64,000 nucleotides of DNA from Rhodospirillaceae bacterium. GTDB lineage: Bacteria > Pseudomonadota > Alphaproteobacteria > Kiloniellales > DSM-21159. The notes under the pieces are model-generated. The model had not been told where the DNA came from. It did no database searches and saw only the letters and a list, made by a program, of their open reading frames with translations. A program made the translations under genes and the position numbers. Shown here one piece after another: positions 16,408 through 25,611 of the stretch (its first letter is position 1; every line of letters begins with the position of its first letter). The DNA is taken from NCBI GenBank assembly GCA_006969625.1, contig CP030885.1, positions 930,001-994,000 on the forward strand. Reading direction: 5' to 3'.

Positions 16408-16791
16408 CTGCCGGTGGCGCCGCGCTGGACCGGCCGATCCATCGCGCCGACGATCACGTCCTGATCGTCGACCTCGGTCCGGCCGACAAGGTCGCCCCGC
16501 GCGTGGCCAGCCCGGGCAAGCGCTTTGCCGCGGTCGAGCGCGCGCCCATAGTCGCCTGACATGCCGACGGGACGCGGGGCGAGAGTACCTCTGCGGCGAA
16601 CCGGCCGTGGCCTCATTGACTCGCCGTGACGGACCTGGAGGGTGGACCGACGAGGCCTCTCCCGCTCGGCGCGGCTCGCTCGTCGGCCACGGGGCGCCAG
16701 CGGCGGGCGAGCCTGACCGGCCCGGCGCGACACGGACCGGCGCGTGTCGGCAGGGGGGGCGACTGCCGGGCCACCGCGCTGCGCGGGGCCG

Positions 16792-17763
16792 TTAGAGCGG
16801 CCGCCGCCGCGCCGCCTGGCGAGCCGCCGGGTGGCAGTCCCAGAAGTCGGCATACCAGGTGCGGTGCGCCTGGGCTTCGCGCTTCAGCCAGTCGAGGAAG
16901 AGCGCAAGCGTATCGGTCGTCGCCAGGTTCGCCGGCACGACCAGGTAGTAGGCTTCCGGCGAATGCAGTCGCGCTTCAAAGGGGCAGACCAAGCGCCCGT
17001 CCTCCAGGTAGGGGCGCGTCGTGACCTCGTCGCCTACCGTGGCCCCGATGCCCTGTGCCGCCGCCTCCAGGCAGAGCGACGTTTGGTTGTAGATTCGCCC
17101 CGCCTCGGGATCGAAGTTCGTCAGCCCCTCGGCGGCTCGGAAGGCCGACCACCAAAAGGTGGAGCGGTCGTGGATCAGCGCGTCCTCCGCGAGGTCCGAG
17201 ACCCGTGCCGGCCAGCCGATTCGGTCGAGATAGGCCGGAGCCGCCACCGGAAAGATCTGGTTGGTGAAGAGCTGCTCGAAGCGACAGCCGCTCCAGGCGC
17301 CGCGGCCCCACACCACGGCGCACTGCCAATCGCCCTCCGGCAGCGCCTCCCCGCCTTCGGCGACGTATCCGGTCAGCGAGATTCGCACCGAGGGATGCGC
17401 CGCCTCGAAGCGGAACAGGCGCTGCAGCAGCCAGAGCTGGATGAAGTCGAGCTCGGCGACGAAGGTGATCTGGTGCGGTCGGTCGGTCGCTATGGCGTCG
17501 AGGCGCTGGGCTAGCTGCGTCATGGTCCCGCTGACGGCTGCCGCCACCTCGCGGCCGAAGGGCGTCAGCTCGATCCGCCGGTGCCGCCGCTCGAACAGCG
17601 GCTGCTGAAGGACGGCTTCGAGTTGGGCGACCTGTTTGCTGACGGCGGATTGCGTGACCCCGAGTTCCTCTCCGGCCTTGGTCAGGTTCTGGTGGCGGGC
17701 CGCGGCCTCGAAGACGCGCAGGGCATTCAGGCTCGGCAGGCGGGACACTTTCCATTCCTTCAA
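16792..17763 (-). CDS. LysR-family transcription regulator (GcvA-like)
   Basis: A 323-aa protein. The N-terminal winged helix-turn-helix spans about residues 8-70 (LPSLNALRVFEAAARHQNLT; GVTQSAVSKQVAQLE). A LysR substrate-binding domain with two alpha/beta lobes follows (from about residue 95, ITFVAELDFIQLWLLQRL). The LPSLNALRVFEAAAR start is typical of the GcvA/AmpR-like branch. It is divergent from the aminotransferase gene with a 74-bp shared promoter region, the classic LysR layout. It therefore probably responds to the substrate or an intermediate of the catabolic cluster at 17838-24591. Confidence 0.9.
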   Translation of the reverse strand: MKEWKVSRLPSLNALRVFEAAARHQNLTKAGEELGVTQSAVSKQVAQLEAVLQQPLFERRHRRIELTPFGREVAAAVSGTMTQLAQRLDAIATDRPHQITFVAELDFIQLWLLQRLFRFEAAHPSVRISLTGYVAEGGEALPEGDWQCAVVWGRGAWSGCRFEQLFTNQIFPVAAPAYLDRIGWPARVSDLAEDALIHDRSTFWWSAFRAAEGLTNFDPEAGRIYNQTSLCLEAAAQGIGATVGDEVTTRPYLEDGRLVCPFEARLHSPEAYYLVVPANLATTDTLALFLDWLKREAQAHRTWYADFWDCHPAARQAARRRPL

Positions 17764-17837
17764 GTTGGGAAAAACCGGAGAAATCGGAATTGGTCAAAGC
17801 TTAACGCATGGGTCAGTCTGTGTCGTCAGGAGGTCTC

Positions 17838-19172
17838 ATGTCGCAGCTCTACCCCTTCACCGACCCCGTCGCCGCACAGCAGCGCGCGCCGACCGCGATC
17901 GTCCGCGGCCAGGGCTGCTTCGTCGAAGACGATACCGGACGGCGCTACCTCGACGCCGTCGCCGGTCTGTGGTGCGCCGCGCTGGGCTTCGACGACGCGC
18001 GCCTGACCGCGGCCGCGACCCGGCAGTATGAGACGCTGGCCTACTACCACAGCTTCATGGGCCGCACGCCGGCCATAGCCAACCAGCTTTCCGAACGGCT
18101 GGGATCCCTACTGCCCGCGCCCTTGTCGCACCTGATCTACGGCTGCTCGGGCTCCGATGCCGTGGACACGGCCGTCAAGCTGGTCCGCTACTACCAGAAC
18201 GCCCGCGGCCGCCCGGATAAGAAGCGGATCGTCGCCCGCGAGGGGGCGTACCATGGCTCCGGCGCGCTCAGCGCGGGGCTGACCGCCATGGCCTACTGTC
18301 ACGACGGCTTCGACGTGCGCGACGGCGGCGTTCTGCGCACGGGGCGGCCCCACTACTATGCCGACGCGCAGCCGGGCGAGAGCGAGGTCGCCTTCGCCAA
18401 GCGCCGCGCCAAGGAACTCGATGCGCTGATCCGCACGCACGACGCCGGCACCATCGCCGCCTTCATCGGCGAGCCGGCGATGGGCGCGGGCGGCGTCATC
18501 CTGCCGCCGGACGGCTACTGGGCGGAAATCCAGGACGTGCTGGCGCGGCACGACATCCTGCTGATCGCCGACGAGACGATCACAGGCTTCGGGCGCAGCG
18601 GCGAGTGGTTCGGCTGCCAGACCTACGGCATCTCGCCCGACCTCATGACCATGGCCAAGCAACTGTCGGCCGCGTACTTCCCGATCTCGGCCGTCGCCAT
18701 GTCGGCGGCCGTGCACCAAGCCGTCGCGCAGCAGGCCCACCGCCTCGGGACCTTCGGACACGGCTTCACCTACGGCGGCCATCCGGTCGGCGCAGCGATC
18801 GCGCTGGAAGCCCTGGCGATCTACGAGGAGATGGACCTGCCGGCCCACGTCAGCCGGCTCGGCGCGCTGCTCGACCCCCACCTGGAGCGGATCGCGAGCC
18901 ACCCTGCCGTCGGGGACGTGCGGCGGGTCGGACTGTTGGCCGGCGTCGAACTCCGCGACGATACGGCCCTCGGCGCCGAGTTCGGCCGCCGGGTCGTGGA
19001 CGAGGCGGAGCGGCGGGGCGTGCTCTTCCGCCCGATCGGCAACGTCGTCGCGATCTCGCCGCCCTACACGATCGGCAGCGACGAAATCGCCTTCATGATC
19101 CGGGTGCTGGGCGAGAGCCTGGACACGGTTGCCGGTGCCGGCGCTGCGCTGGCTGCGGTTCTGGCGTCCTAG
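17838..19172 (+). CDS. Class III (omega) aminotransferase, PLP-dependent
   Basis: A 444-aa protein, the usual length for the family. Visible motifs: an N-terminal GCFVEDDTGRRYLDAVAGLW, the cofactor-phosphate region YGCSGSDAVDTAVKLVRYY, the cofactor Asp in LIADETITGFGRSGEWFG, and the Schiff-base Lys in MAKQLSAAYFPISAV. It should transfer an amino group from an omega-amine or beta/gamma-amino acid to pyruvate or 2-oxoglutarate in the cytosol. Start ATG 17838 is preferred over 17808 because GGAGG (17829-17833) sits 4 bases upstream of it. First gene of a five-gene run with amidase, dioxygenase, M24 enzyme and binding protein. Exact substrate unknown. Confidence 0.88.
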   Translation: MSQLYPFTDPVAAQQRAPTAIVRGQGCFVEDDTGRRYLDAVAGLWCAALGFDDARLTAAATRQYETLAYYHSFMGRTPAIANQLSERLGSLLPAPLSHLIYGCSGSDAVDTAVKLVRYYQNARGRPDKKRIVAREGAYHGSGALSAGLTAMAYCHDGFDVRDGGVLRTGRPHYYADAQPGESEVAFAKRRAKELDALIRTHDAGTIAAFIGEPAMGAGGVILPPDGYWAEIQDVLARHDILLIADETITGFGRSGEWFGCQTYGISPDLMTMAKQLSAAYFPISAVAMSAAVHQAVAQQAHRLGTFGHGFTYGGHPVGAAIALEALAIYEEMDLPAHVSRLGALLDPHLERIASHPAVGDVRRVGLLAGVELRDDTALGAEFGRRVVDEAERRGVLFRPIGNVVAISPPYTIGSDEIAFMIRVLGESLDTVAGAGAALAAVLAS

Positions 19173-19180
19173 AGGCGCGC

Positions 19181-20638
19181 ATGGCCGATACCGATCTCTG
19201 CACCATGTCCGCCGTCGAGGCGGCCGCCCGTTTCCGGGACGGCAGTCTGTCGCCGGTCGAGGTGATGGAGGCCATGGTCGCGCGCGCGGAGGCCGTCGAG
19301 CCGCGGGTCAACGCCTTCGCCTACCGCCATTTCGATTCGGCCATGGAGCAGGCGCGGGCAGCCGAGGCGGCGTTCCGGACGAGCGGCGCGCGGCTTCGCC
19401 CGCTGACCGGGCTGCCGGTGGCGGTCAAGGATTCCACGGAAATCGCCGGCATGCCGAATTCCTGCGGGTCGGTGCCGCTGAAGGATCGCTTGGCGACGCA
19501 CACCTCCTTCGTCAACGCGCGCGTGCTCGACGCCGGCGGCATCGTGCACGCGCGCACCACGACGCCGGAGTTCTCCTGCAGCGCGACCTGTCACTCGAAG
19601 CTCTGGGGCGTCACCCGCAATCCCTGGAACCCGGACTTCACCTGCGGCGGCTCGTCCGGCGGCAGCGGCGCCAGCCTGGCCGCCGGCACGTCCTCGCTGG
19701 CCACCGGCAGCGACATCGCCGGCTCCATCCGCATCCCGGCGTCGTGCTGCGGTGTCGTCGGCTACAAACCGCCTTACGGCCGCAATCCGCAGGACCCGCC
19801 GCTCAACCTGGACTTCTACTGCCATGCCGGCCCGATGGCGCGGACGGTGGCGGACACGATCCTGCTGCAGAACGTCATGAGCGGGCCGAACCCCGGCGAC
19901 ATCGCGGCCCTGCCGGAGGACGTCGCCGTCGTCGCGAAACCGCGCGCGATGCGCGGGACGCGGATCGCCGCGTGTCTGACGCTGGGCTTCTACGCGCTCG
20001 ACCCCGAGGTCGAGGCGAACGCGCGGGCGTCCCTCGAGATCTTCCGGGACCTCGGCGCGATCGTGGAAGAGGTCGGGCTGCCCTGGGGCGCCGACGTCCT
20101 GGAGGCCGCCCGTGCGCACCTCACCCACGTCTTCGGTGCGTCGCTGGCGCCGATGCTGGACGCGCACGAGGCCGAGATGACCGGCTATGCGGCCCAGTTC
20201 GCCCGCGACGGACGCGCCTCGCGCGCCGGCGACCACCTGCGCGGGCTCGAGACCGTCGGGCGGATGTGGGAGGACTTCGGCGCGTTGATGCAGCGCTTCG
20301 ACCTGTTCGTCTGCCCGACCACCGCGCTGCCGGCGGTCCCGGCGGAGTTCGATCACTCGCGCGATCGGCTGCGCATCGCGGGCGTAGAGGTCGATCCCTT
20401 CCTGGGGTGGGTGATGACCCCGGCCTTCAACATGCTCAGCCGCTGCCCGGTGCTGTCCCTGCCCAGCGGGCGGGCGCGCGACGGCGTGCCGACCGGCATC
20501 CAACTCGTCGGGCGCGCCTACGACGACCAGGGCGTTTTCGGCGCCGGGCTCGCGTTCGAGCGTGCCGCCGGCCTCTGGGCGACGGACGGGACGTGGCCGA
20601 TGGCGGCCCCTGTTCTCGAATGCGGAGCGGTCCAATGA
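19181..20638 (+). CDS. Amidase-signature-family hydrolase
   Basis: A 485-aa protein. The amidase signature is complete: catalytic Lys in LPVAVKDSTEIAG, the Gly/Ser-rich loop CGGSSGGSGASLAAG with the cis-Ser, and the nucleophile Ser in GSDIAGSIRIPAS. These form the Ser-cisSer-Lys triad. The family hydrolyses amides, ureides and carbamates. The C-terminal part has the usual DLFVCPTTALPAVP region. Start ATG 19181 is 8 bases after the aminotransferase stop. The 3' end overlaps the next gene (ATGA), showing translational coupling. It probably frees an amine or acid that the aminotransferase processes. Substrate unknown. Confidence 0.9.
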   Translation: MADTDLCTMSAVEAAARFRDGSLSPVEVMEAMVARAEAVEPRVNAFAYRHFDSAMEQARAAEAAFRTSGARLRPLTGLPVAVKDSTEIAGMPNSCGSVPLKDRLATHTSFVNARVLDAGGIVHARTTTPEFSCSATCHSKLWGVTRNPWNPDFTCGGSSGGSGASLAAGTSSLATGSDIAGSIRIPASCCGVVGYKPPYGRNPQDPPLNLDFYCHAGPMARTVADTILLQNVMSGPNPGDIAALPEDVAVVAKPRAMRGTRIAACLTLGFYALDPEVEANARASLEIFRDLGAIVEEVGLPWGADVLEAARAHLTHVFGASLAPMLDAHEAEMTGYAAQFARDGRASRAGDHLRGLETVGRMWEDFGALMQRFDLFVCPTTALPAVPAEFDHSRDRLRIAGVEVDPFLGWVMTPAFNMLSRCPVLSLPSGRARDGVPTGIQLVGRAYDDQGVFGAGLAFERAAGLWATDGTWPMAAPVLECGAVQ

Positions 20639-21504
20639 CCCTTACCGACACGGTCTCCACAACAGACTCGGCGCTCGACTGCATAGACCTCGAGCGCTTT
20701 CCCCTACACCGGCCGGAGAGCGCGGCCTACCGGGCCCGCGTCGCCGAGGCGCGCGCCAGCCTGGCCGACGACGGCTGTTGCGTACTGCGCGGCGTGGTCG
20801 CCGAGCGTGCCCTTTCCGACCTGGCGCGGGAGACGGCAGGCCTGGCGCCGCACGCGCACTTCACCGCCTCGCGTGCCACGGTCTATGGCGGCACGCCCGA
20901 CTTGGCGCAGTCGGAGGGTCATCCGCGCCGGGTCGAGGTCCGGCGTGACAACGGCTTCGTGGCGGGCGACCTGATCGGGCCGGAGACGCACATTCGGCGG
21001 CTCTACCAAGCGCCGGCCTTCCGGCGCTTCGTCGGCGACTGCCTCGGCGCCGATAAGGTCTACGAGTTCGCCGACGAACTCGCGCAGTTGGTCGTCAACG
21101 TGTTGCACCCCGGGACGGGTCACGGCTGGCACTTCGACACCAACGAGTTCATCGTCACGCTGCTCACCCAGCCGCCGGAGAGCGGCGGCCGTTTCGACTA
21201 CTGCCCGCAGATCCGCTCGCCGCGCGCCGAGAACTACGAGGCCGTCGGCGCGGTTCTGGCCGGCGACGAGACGCCGATGCGGCGCCTCGATCTGCGCGCC
21301 GGAGACCTGCAGATCTTCTTCGGCCGCTATTCGCTGCACCGCGTCACGCCGATCGCCGGTCAGCGCGACCGGCATAGCGCGATCTTCGCCTATGCGCGCG
21401 AGCCGGACATGGTCGGCAATCCCGAGAAGACGAGGCAGATCTTCGGACGTACGACCGACGCGCACGCACGGGCCGTCCGCCGCAGCGACGGCCTGATGGA
21501 CTGA
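20635..21504 (+). CDS. 2-oxoglutarate/Fe(II)-type dioxygenase (PhyH-like), HxD-H
   Basis: A 289-aa protein with a cupin-type core. GHGWHFDTNEF carries the iron-binding H-x-D (about His166, Asp168). FGRYSLHRVTPI supplies the distal His (about 235), and a downstream Arg in GQRDRHSAIFAY probably binds 2-oxoglutarate. The N-terminal half has DDGCCVLRGVV, typical of phytanoyl-CoA-hydroxylase-like enzymes. It should hydroxylate or oxidatively open a small substrate in the cytosol. Start ATG 20635 overlaps the amidase stop. A second dioxygenase of the superfamily lies at 24675-25571. Substrate unknown. Confidence 0.8.
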   Translation: MTLTDTVSTTDSALDCIDLERFPLHRPESAAYRARVAEARASLADDGCCVLRGVVAERALSDLARETAGLAPHAHFTASRATVYGGTPDLAQSEGHPRRVEVRRDNGFVAGDLIGPETHIRRLYQAPAFRRFVGDCLGADKVYEFADELAQLVVNVLHPGTGHGWHFDTNEFIVTLLTQPPESGGRFDYCPQIRSPRAENYEAVGAVLAGDETPMRRLDLRAGDLQIFFGRYSLHRVTPIAGQRDRHSAIFAYAREPDMVGNPEKTRQIFGRTTDAHARAVRRSDGLMD

Positions 21505-21514
21505 GGGGACCGCC

Positions 21515-22816
21515 ATGTCGTCGCGCCGCTCTCCCTCCACGATCGTCGAGGCCCCGGCCTACGGCGACGTGGACGTCCGCCAGGCCAAGGTGGCGAACCA
21601 CTCGACCTCGCAGACCGACAGCGTGCCGCTGGACTTCGACGAGCGCGCCCTGCGGCTGAAGCGTCTGGCGCGCGTGCGCCAGATGATGGCCGACACCGAC
21701 CTCGGCGCCGTGCTGCTGTTCGACCCCTATAACCAGCGCTATGCCACCGGCTCGCGCAACATGTTCGGCTACTTCCTGCGCAACTCGACGCGCTACGTCT
21801 ACGTGCCGCGGCAGGGCGACGTCATCCTCTTCGAGTATCCCGGCAGCGCGCACGTCTCGACCTGGCTCGAGACCATCCAGGAGTCGCGCGAGTCGAAGGT
21901 CGTGTTCGCGTCCGTCAACGGGCGCGACCGCCTGACGGCCAAGCCTTTCGCCGAGGAGATCGCGGATCTTATGCGCCGGGATTGCGGCGGCAACCGACGC
22001 ATCGGCATGGACCGAAGCGCCCTCGGCCTCGCGCTCGCGCTGCAGGCCGAGGGGTTGGAGGTCGAGGACTGTCTGCAGGCGATGCTGCACACGCGGCGTC
22101 TGAAGATCGAGGAGGAGGTGGCCTGCCTGGCGCTCAGCATGTCGGCCGTGGAGGCCGCCGTGTGGAACGTCGAGCGCAAGCTGGCACCGGGCGCCAGCGA
22201 GACCGAACTGTTCGCCGAGATGTACCACGGCGTGCTCATCGGCGGCGGCGAGTTCATCGAAACGCGCTTGCTGAGCTCCGGCCCGAAGACCAATCCCTGG
22301 TTCAACGAGGCCGGTGACAGGCGGGTGCGTCCCGGCGAACTAGTGGCGCTGGACACCGACACGATCGGGGTCAACGGCTACTACGCCGACATCTCGCGCA
22401 CCTTCTTCTGCGGACCCGGCCGGCCGAGCGGATACCAGAAGTCGCTCTACCGCATGGCCTGGGAGCAGATCCACCACAACGCGGCGATCCTGAAGCCCGG
22501 CATGTCGTTCCGCGAGATCGCCGACAAGGCCTGGCGCATCCCGGAACGCTTCTTCGACCTGCGCTACCCCTCGATCATTCACGGCGTCGGCATGCACGGC
22601 GAGAAGCCGATCGTGGCTCACGCCTGCGACCTGGACCGCTTCACCGGCGACGGGACTTTGGAGCCGGGCATGGTTGTCAGCGTGGAGAGCTACATCGGCG
22701 AGCCGGGTGCCCACGAGGGCGTCAAGCTGGAGGACCAGTACCTGGTGACGGACGTCGGTCTTCGGCCGATGTCCCACTATCCCTTCGACGAAGCGCTCCT
22801 GGAGCGCGCCTTCTGA
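21515..22816 (+). CDS. M24-family metalloenzyme related to DddP and Xaa-Pro peptidases
   Basis: A 433-aa protein. The N-terminal creatinase-like domain ([17 protein letters not shown]) is followed by a pita-bread domain. That domain has all metal ligands: about Asp280 and Asp282 (ALDTDTIG), Asp292 (YADIS), His356 (HGVGMHG), Glu391 (VSVESYIGE) and Glu406 (KLEDQ). The text around [17 protein letters not shown] and the C-terminal YPFDEALL strongly recall DddP, the M24 DMSP lyase. However, the position I remember as catalytic Asp in DddP (after HGVG) is Gly here, so lyase activity is doubtful. A peptidase, creatinase or ectoine-hydrolase-like role is equally possible. Same operon as aminotransferase, amidase and dioxygenase. 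Confidence 0.75.
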   Translation: MSSRRSPSTIVEAPAYGDVDVRQAKVANHSTSQTDSVPLDFDERALRLKRLARVRQMMADTDLGAVLLFDPYNQRYATGSRNMFGYFLRNSTRYVYVPRQGDVILFEYPGSAHVSTWLETIQESRESKVVFASVNGRDRLTAKPFAEEIADLMRRDCGGNRRIGMDRSALGLALALQAEGLEVEDCLQAMLHTRRLKIEEEVACLALSMSAVEAAVWNVERKLAPGASETELFAEMYHGVLIGGGEFIETRLLSSGPKTNPWFNEAGDRRVRPGELVALDTDTIGVNGYYADISRTFFCGPGRPSGYQKSLYRMAWEQIHHNAAILKPGMSFREIADKAWRIPERFFDLRYPSIIHGVGMHGEKPIVAHACDLDRFTGDGTLEPGMVVSVESYIGEPGAHEGVKLEDQYLVTDVGLRPMSHYPFDEALLERAF

Positions 22817-22905
22817 CGCCGGCACGGCCGCCGGTTCGGGCGGCGCGTGGAACGAAGCCGTCGACGCCTGGGCGAGCCGGCGCGACGGAGAACAGGGAGA
22901 CGAGG

Positions 22906-24591
22906 ATGAGCAAGACCACCCCCACCGACGCGGACGGCAAGCGCGTCCACCCCTACGTTCCGGACCTGTGCGAGCAACTGCGCCAGGGCGACTGCGACCG
23001 CCGCGAGTTCCTGCGCACGGCCACGCTGCTCGGCGTCTCCGCCACGGCCGCCTACGCCATGGCCGGCAACATCTTGGGCGAGGAGGCTCCGGTGAAGTCG
23101 GCGGCGGCGCAGGCGCCGAAGATGGGCGGCACGCTGCGCTCGGCGATGCAGGTGCAGCGGATGGACGACCCGGCGACCTACGACTGGGTCGAGATGTCGA
23201 ACCAGACTCGCGCGGTCCTCGACTATCTGACGGTGACCGGCTCGGACAACGTGACGCGCCCGCATCTGCTGGAGAGCTGGGAAGCCTCCGACGATCTCAA
23301 GACCTGGACGCTCAACCTGCGCCAAGGGATCACCTGGTCGAATGGCGACGACTTCAACGCCGACGACGTGGTCCACAACTTCACGCGCTGGCTCGACCCC
23401 GAGGTCGGCTCCTCGAACATCGGCCTGTTCGGCGGCATGGTCGAGGAGACCGCCGACGGTGCCAAGCGCATGCGCGACGGCGCGATCGAGAAGGTGGACG
23501 CCCACACCGTGCGCCTGCATCTCTCGGCGCCGGAACTGGCCATCCCCGAGAACCTCTACAGCTTTCCGGCCGCCATCGTGCATCGCGGCTTTGGCGTCGA
23601 TTATCCCGCCAATCTTGCCGAGAACCCGATCGGCACCGGCCCCTTCGCGCTGGCGGAGTTCCGTATCGGCGAGATCTGCCGCCTGCAGAAGCGGCCCGGC
23701 TACTGGGGCGGGGACGTCTATCTGGACGAGATCGTCTACGTCGACACCGGCGACGATCCTTCGGCGCGCGTCGCCGCGCTGGCGTCCGGCCAAGTCGATC
23801 ACATCTACAACGTGGAAGTCAGCTCGATCGATCTGGTCGAGCGCATCCCGCGCACTGTCCTGCACGAGGCCGTGACGGCGCAGACGGCCGTGGCGCGCAT
23901 GCGCGTCAGCGAGCCGCCCTTCGACAACCCGAAGGTCCGTCAGGCCATCGTCGCCTGCATGGATCCCCAGAAGGTGCTGGAGGTGGCCTACCGCGGGCGC
24001 GGCAAGGCGGGCGAGAACCACCACGTCTGCCCGATCCATCCCGAGTACTTCCAGCTTCCGGCGCTGACCCGCGACGTCGAGAAGGCGAAAGCGCTGCTCG
24101 CCGAGGCGGGCGTCCAACTGCCCTTGCGGATCAAGATCGACCTGGGCCAGCACGAGACCTGGCACCTGGCGGCGATGCAGGAGTTCAAGCAGCAGCTCGA
24201 GCCGGCCGGAATCGTCCTCGAACTGAACCCGATGCCGGGTGCTTCCTACTGGGACATCTGGGACAAGACGCCGTTCGGCTTCACCACCTGGACCCACCGC
24301 CCGCTCGGCGTGATGGTGTTGAACCTGGCCTACAAGTCCGGCGCCCCCTGGAACGAGTCGAACTACTCGAACCCTGCCTACGATGCGGCCCTGGCGGACG
24401 CCTCGGCGACCCTGGACGTGGTGGAGCGCCGCAAGAAGATGGAGGCGGTCCAGCGGATCCTGCAGGACGACGCGGTCATCGCGCAGCCGCTTTGGCGCTC
24501 GGTCTTCACGGCCACGAGCGAGCGAGTGAAGGGCTACGAGATCCACCCGACCCTCTACCACCAGTTCCACAAGGTCTGGCTGGAGAGCTGA
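22906..24591 (+). CDS. ABC transporter substrate-binding protein, family 5, Tat-exported
   Basis: A 561-aa protein. It begins with a cytosolic leader and a twin-arginine signal ([20 protein letters not shown], about residues 29-48). It then has the family 5 binding-protein fold: [42 protein letters not shown], and [20 protein letters not shown]. Relatives bind di/oligopeptides, nickel or opines. Tat export suggests folding before transport. It ends the LysR-linked cluster, but no permease or ATPase genes follow, so it would have to use a transporter encoded elsewhere. Start ATG 22906. Confidence 0.88.
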   Translation: MSKTTPTDADGKRVHPYVPDLCEQLRQGDCDRREFLRTATLLGVSATAAYAMAGNILGEEAPVKSAAAQAPKMGGTLRSAMQVQRMDDPATYDWVEMSNQTRAVLDYLTVTGSDNVTRPHLLESWEASDDLKTWTLNLRQGITWSNGDDFNADDVVHNFTRWLDPEVGSSNIGLFGGMVEETADGAKRMRDGAIEKVDAHTVRLHLSAPELAIPENLYSFPAAIVHRGFGVDYPANLAENPIGTGPFALAEFRIGEICRLQKRPGYWGGDVYLDEIVYVDTGDDPSARVAALASGQVDHIYNVEVSSIDLVERIPRTVLHEAVTAQTAVARMRVSEPPFDNPKVRQAIVACMDPQKVLEVAYRGRGKAGENHHVCPIHPEYFQLPALTRDVEKAKALLAEAGVQLPLRIKIDLGQHETWHLAAMQEFKQQLEPAGIVLELNPMPGASYWDIWDKTPFGFTTWTHRPLGVMVLNLAYKSGAPWNESNYSNPAYDAALADASATLDVVERRKKMEAVQRILQDDAVIAQPLWRSVFTATSERVKGYEIHPTLYHQFHKVWLES

Positions 24592-24606
24592 GGCGGCAAG
24601 GGATCC

Positions 24607-24638
24607 GGCGGCCACGCAGCCACTGTCGCGCGGCCGCC
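24607..24638. terminator. Possible bidirectional terminator between convergent genes
   Basis: ggcggcc (24607-24613) and ggccgcc (24632-24638) are complementary across an 18-nt loop, 15 bases after the binding-protein stop and before the convergent dioxygenase gene. The long loop and absence of a T-run make this weak. Confidence 0.3.
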
Positions 24639-24674
24639 CTTCCTGTCCCGCTCGCCTGCGGCCGGCGCCCAGGC

Positions 24675-25571
24675 TCAGGCGCGGGTTTCGCCGGCCTGAG
24701 CGGCGTAGATCGAGGTATAGCCGGCCGACCAGTCGGGCGGGATCTGGCAGGGGCGCGGGTCGTGGTGCGCCCAGCGGGCGGCGTGCCCGCGCACGATCGC
24801 CCGGTCGTGCTGCGAGCGCGAGGGGTTGGCCGTGTAGGGCAGGGCGTCGGCCGAGGTGTAGGCGTTGAGCAGCAGCGGGCGCGCCCGCTCGGTGCGCGCC
24901 GGCTCCGAGGCATGCACCGTGCGGCAGTTGTGCACCGTAATCGAGCCGGCTGGACCGTCCAGGATCTGCGCCGTCGAGGTGTCGAGGCCGGCGGCGTCGG
25001 CGTCGCTCAGGCAGCCGGTCCAGGCGCCGGCCGCATCGTACTGGTCGTAGAGCGGTCCCGCGTGGCTGCCGGGCAGCACGATCAGCGGGCCGTCCTCCGG
25101 CCGGGTGTCGACGAGATAGGTGCCGATGGTCAGCGGGCTGTAGTTGGTGTGCGGGTAGAACTGGATGTCCTGGTGCCAGCGCACCGCGTTGGCTGCCGCG
25201 TCCGGGTCGCGCCACTTGAAGTTCAGCTTGGAGTGATGGAAGGCCACGTCCGGCCCGACCAGGTCGGCGGCGACGTCGGCCAGCACGCCGCAGGCAAAGT
25301 CCCAATAGACCGCGTGTTGGGCGTCCGGCACCTTCAGCCGGCGCACCATCGGGGTGTCCGCGGAGTGGCCGGGCGCCAGGTCGTAGACGTCGTCGCTGGC
25401 GCTGCGGCTTCGGCTGGCCTCGACGAACGCGGCCGTCACCGCGTTCAGCGCGGCCAGGGTCTCGGCGTCGATCAGCCGCTCGATCAGCAGGTAGCCCGTC
25501 TCGAAGTAGGACTCGCGCTGCGCCTGGGTCAGCACCCGCGGCGGCTGGGCCAGGATCTCTTCGGTACGCAT
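24675..25571 (-). CDS. Phytanoyl-CoA dioxygenase (PhyH) family protein
   Basis: A 298-aa protein. The early YFETGYLLIERLIDAETLAA is the PhyH start. FKWRDPDAAANAVRWHQDIQ contains the iron-binding H-x-D, and the distal His is in ITVHNCRTVHASEP, followed by an Arg-rich strand that would hold 2-oxoglutarate. It should be a cytosolic Fe(II)/2-oxoglutarate hydroxylase. Start ATG 25571 has GAGGAG 7 bases upstream and is preferred over an in-frame GTG at 25586. It is the last gene of the TRAP-transporter operon (40 bases after dctM), so it probably modifies the imported compound. Confidence 0.85.
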   Translation of the reverse strand: MRTEEILAQPPRVLTQAQRESYFETGYLLIERLIDAETLAALNAVTAAFVEASRSRSASDDVYDLAPGHSADTPMVRRLKVPDAQHAVYWDFACGVLADVAADLVGPDVAFHHSKLNFKWRDPDAAANAVRWHQDIQFYPHTNYSPLTIGTYLVDTRPEDGPLIVLPGSHAGPLYDQYDAAGAWTGCLSDADAAGLDTSTAQILDGPAGSITVHNCRTVHASEPARTERARPLLLNAYTSADALPYTANPSRSQHDRAIVRGHAARWAHHDPRPCQIPPDWSAGYTSIYAAQAGETRA

Positions 25572-25611
25572 GGCTCGACTCCTCACGCAGTTCGGCGGCG
25601 GCAGACGCCGG

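Noticed and set aside
17808..17837. Upstream ATG 17808 as aminotransferase start
   Set aside because: The ideal GGAGG site lies between it and ATG 17838, so the later start is favoured.
21515..22816. Naming the M24 enzyme dddP
   Set aside because: Overall resemblance is high, but the catalytic Asp of DddP seems to be Gly and the neighbours do not form a DMSP pathway.
22777..25305. An 842-codon minus-strand frame across several genes
   Set aside because: It overlaps the M24, binding-protein and dioxygenase genes, which have clear domains in their own frames.
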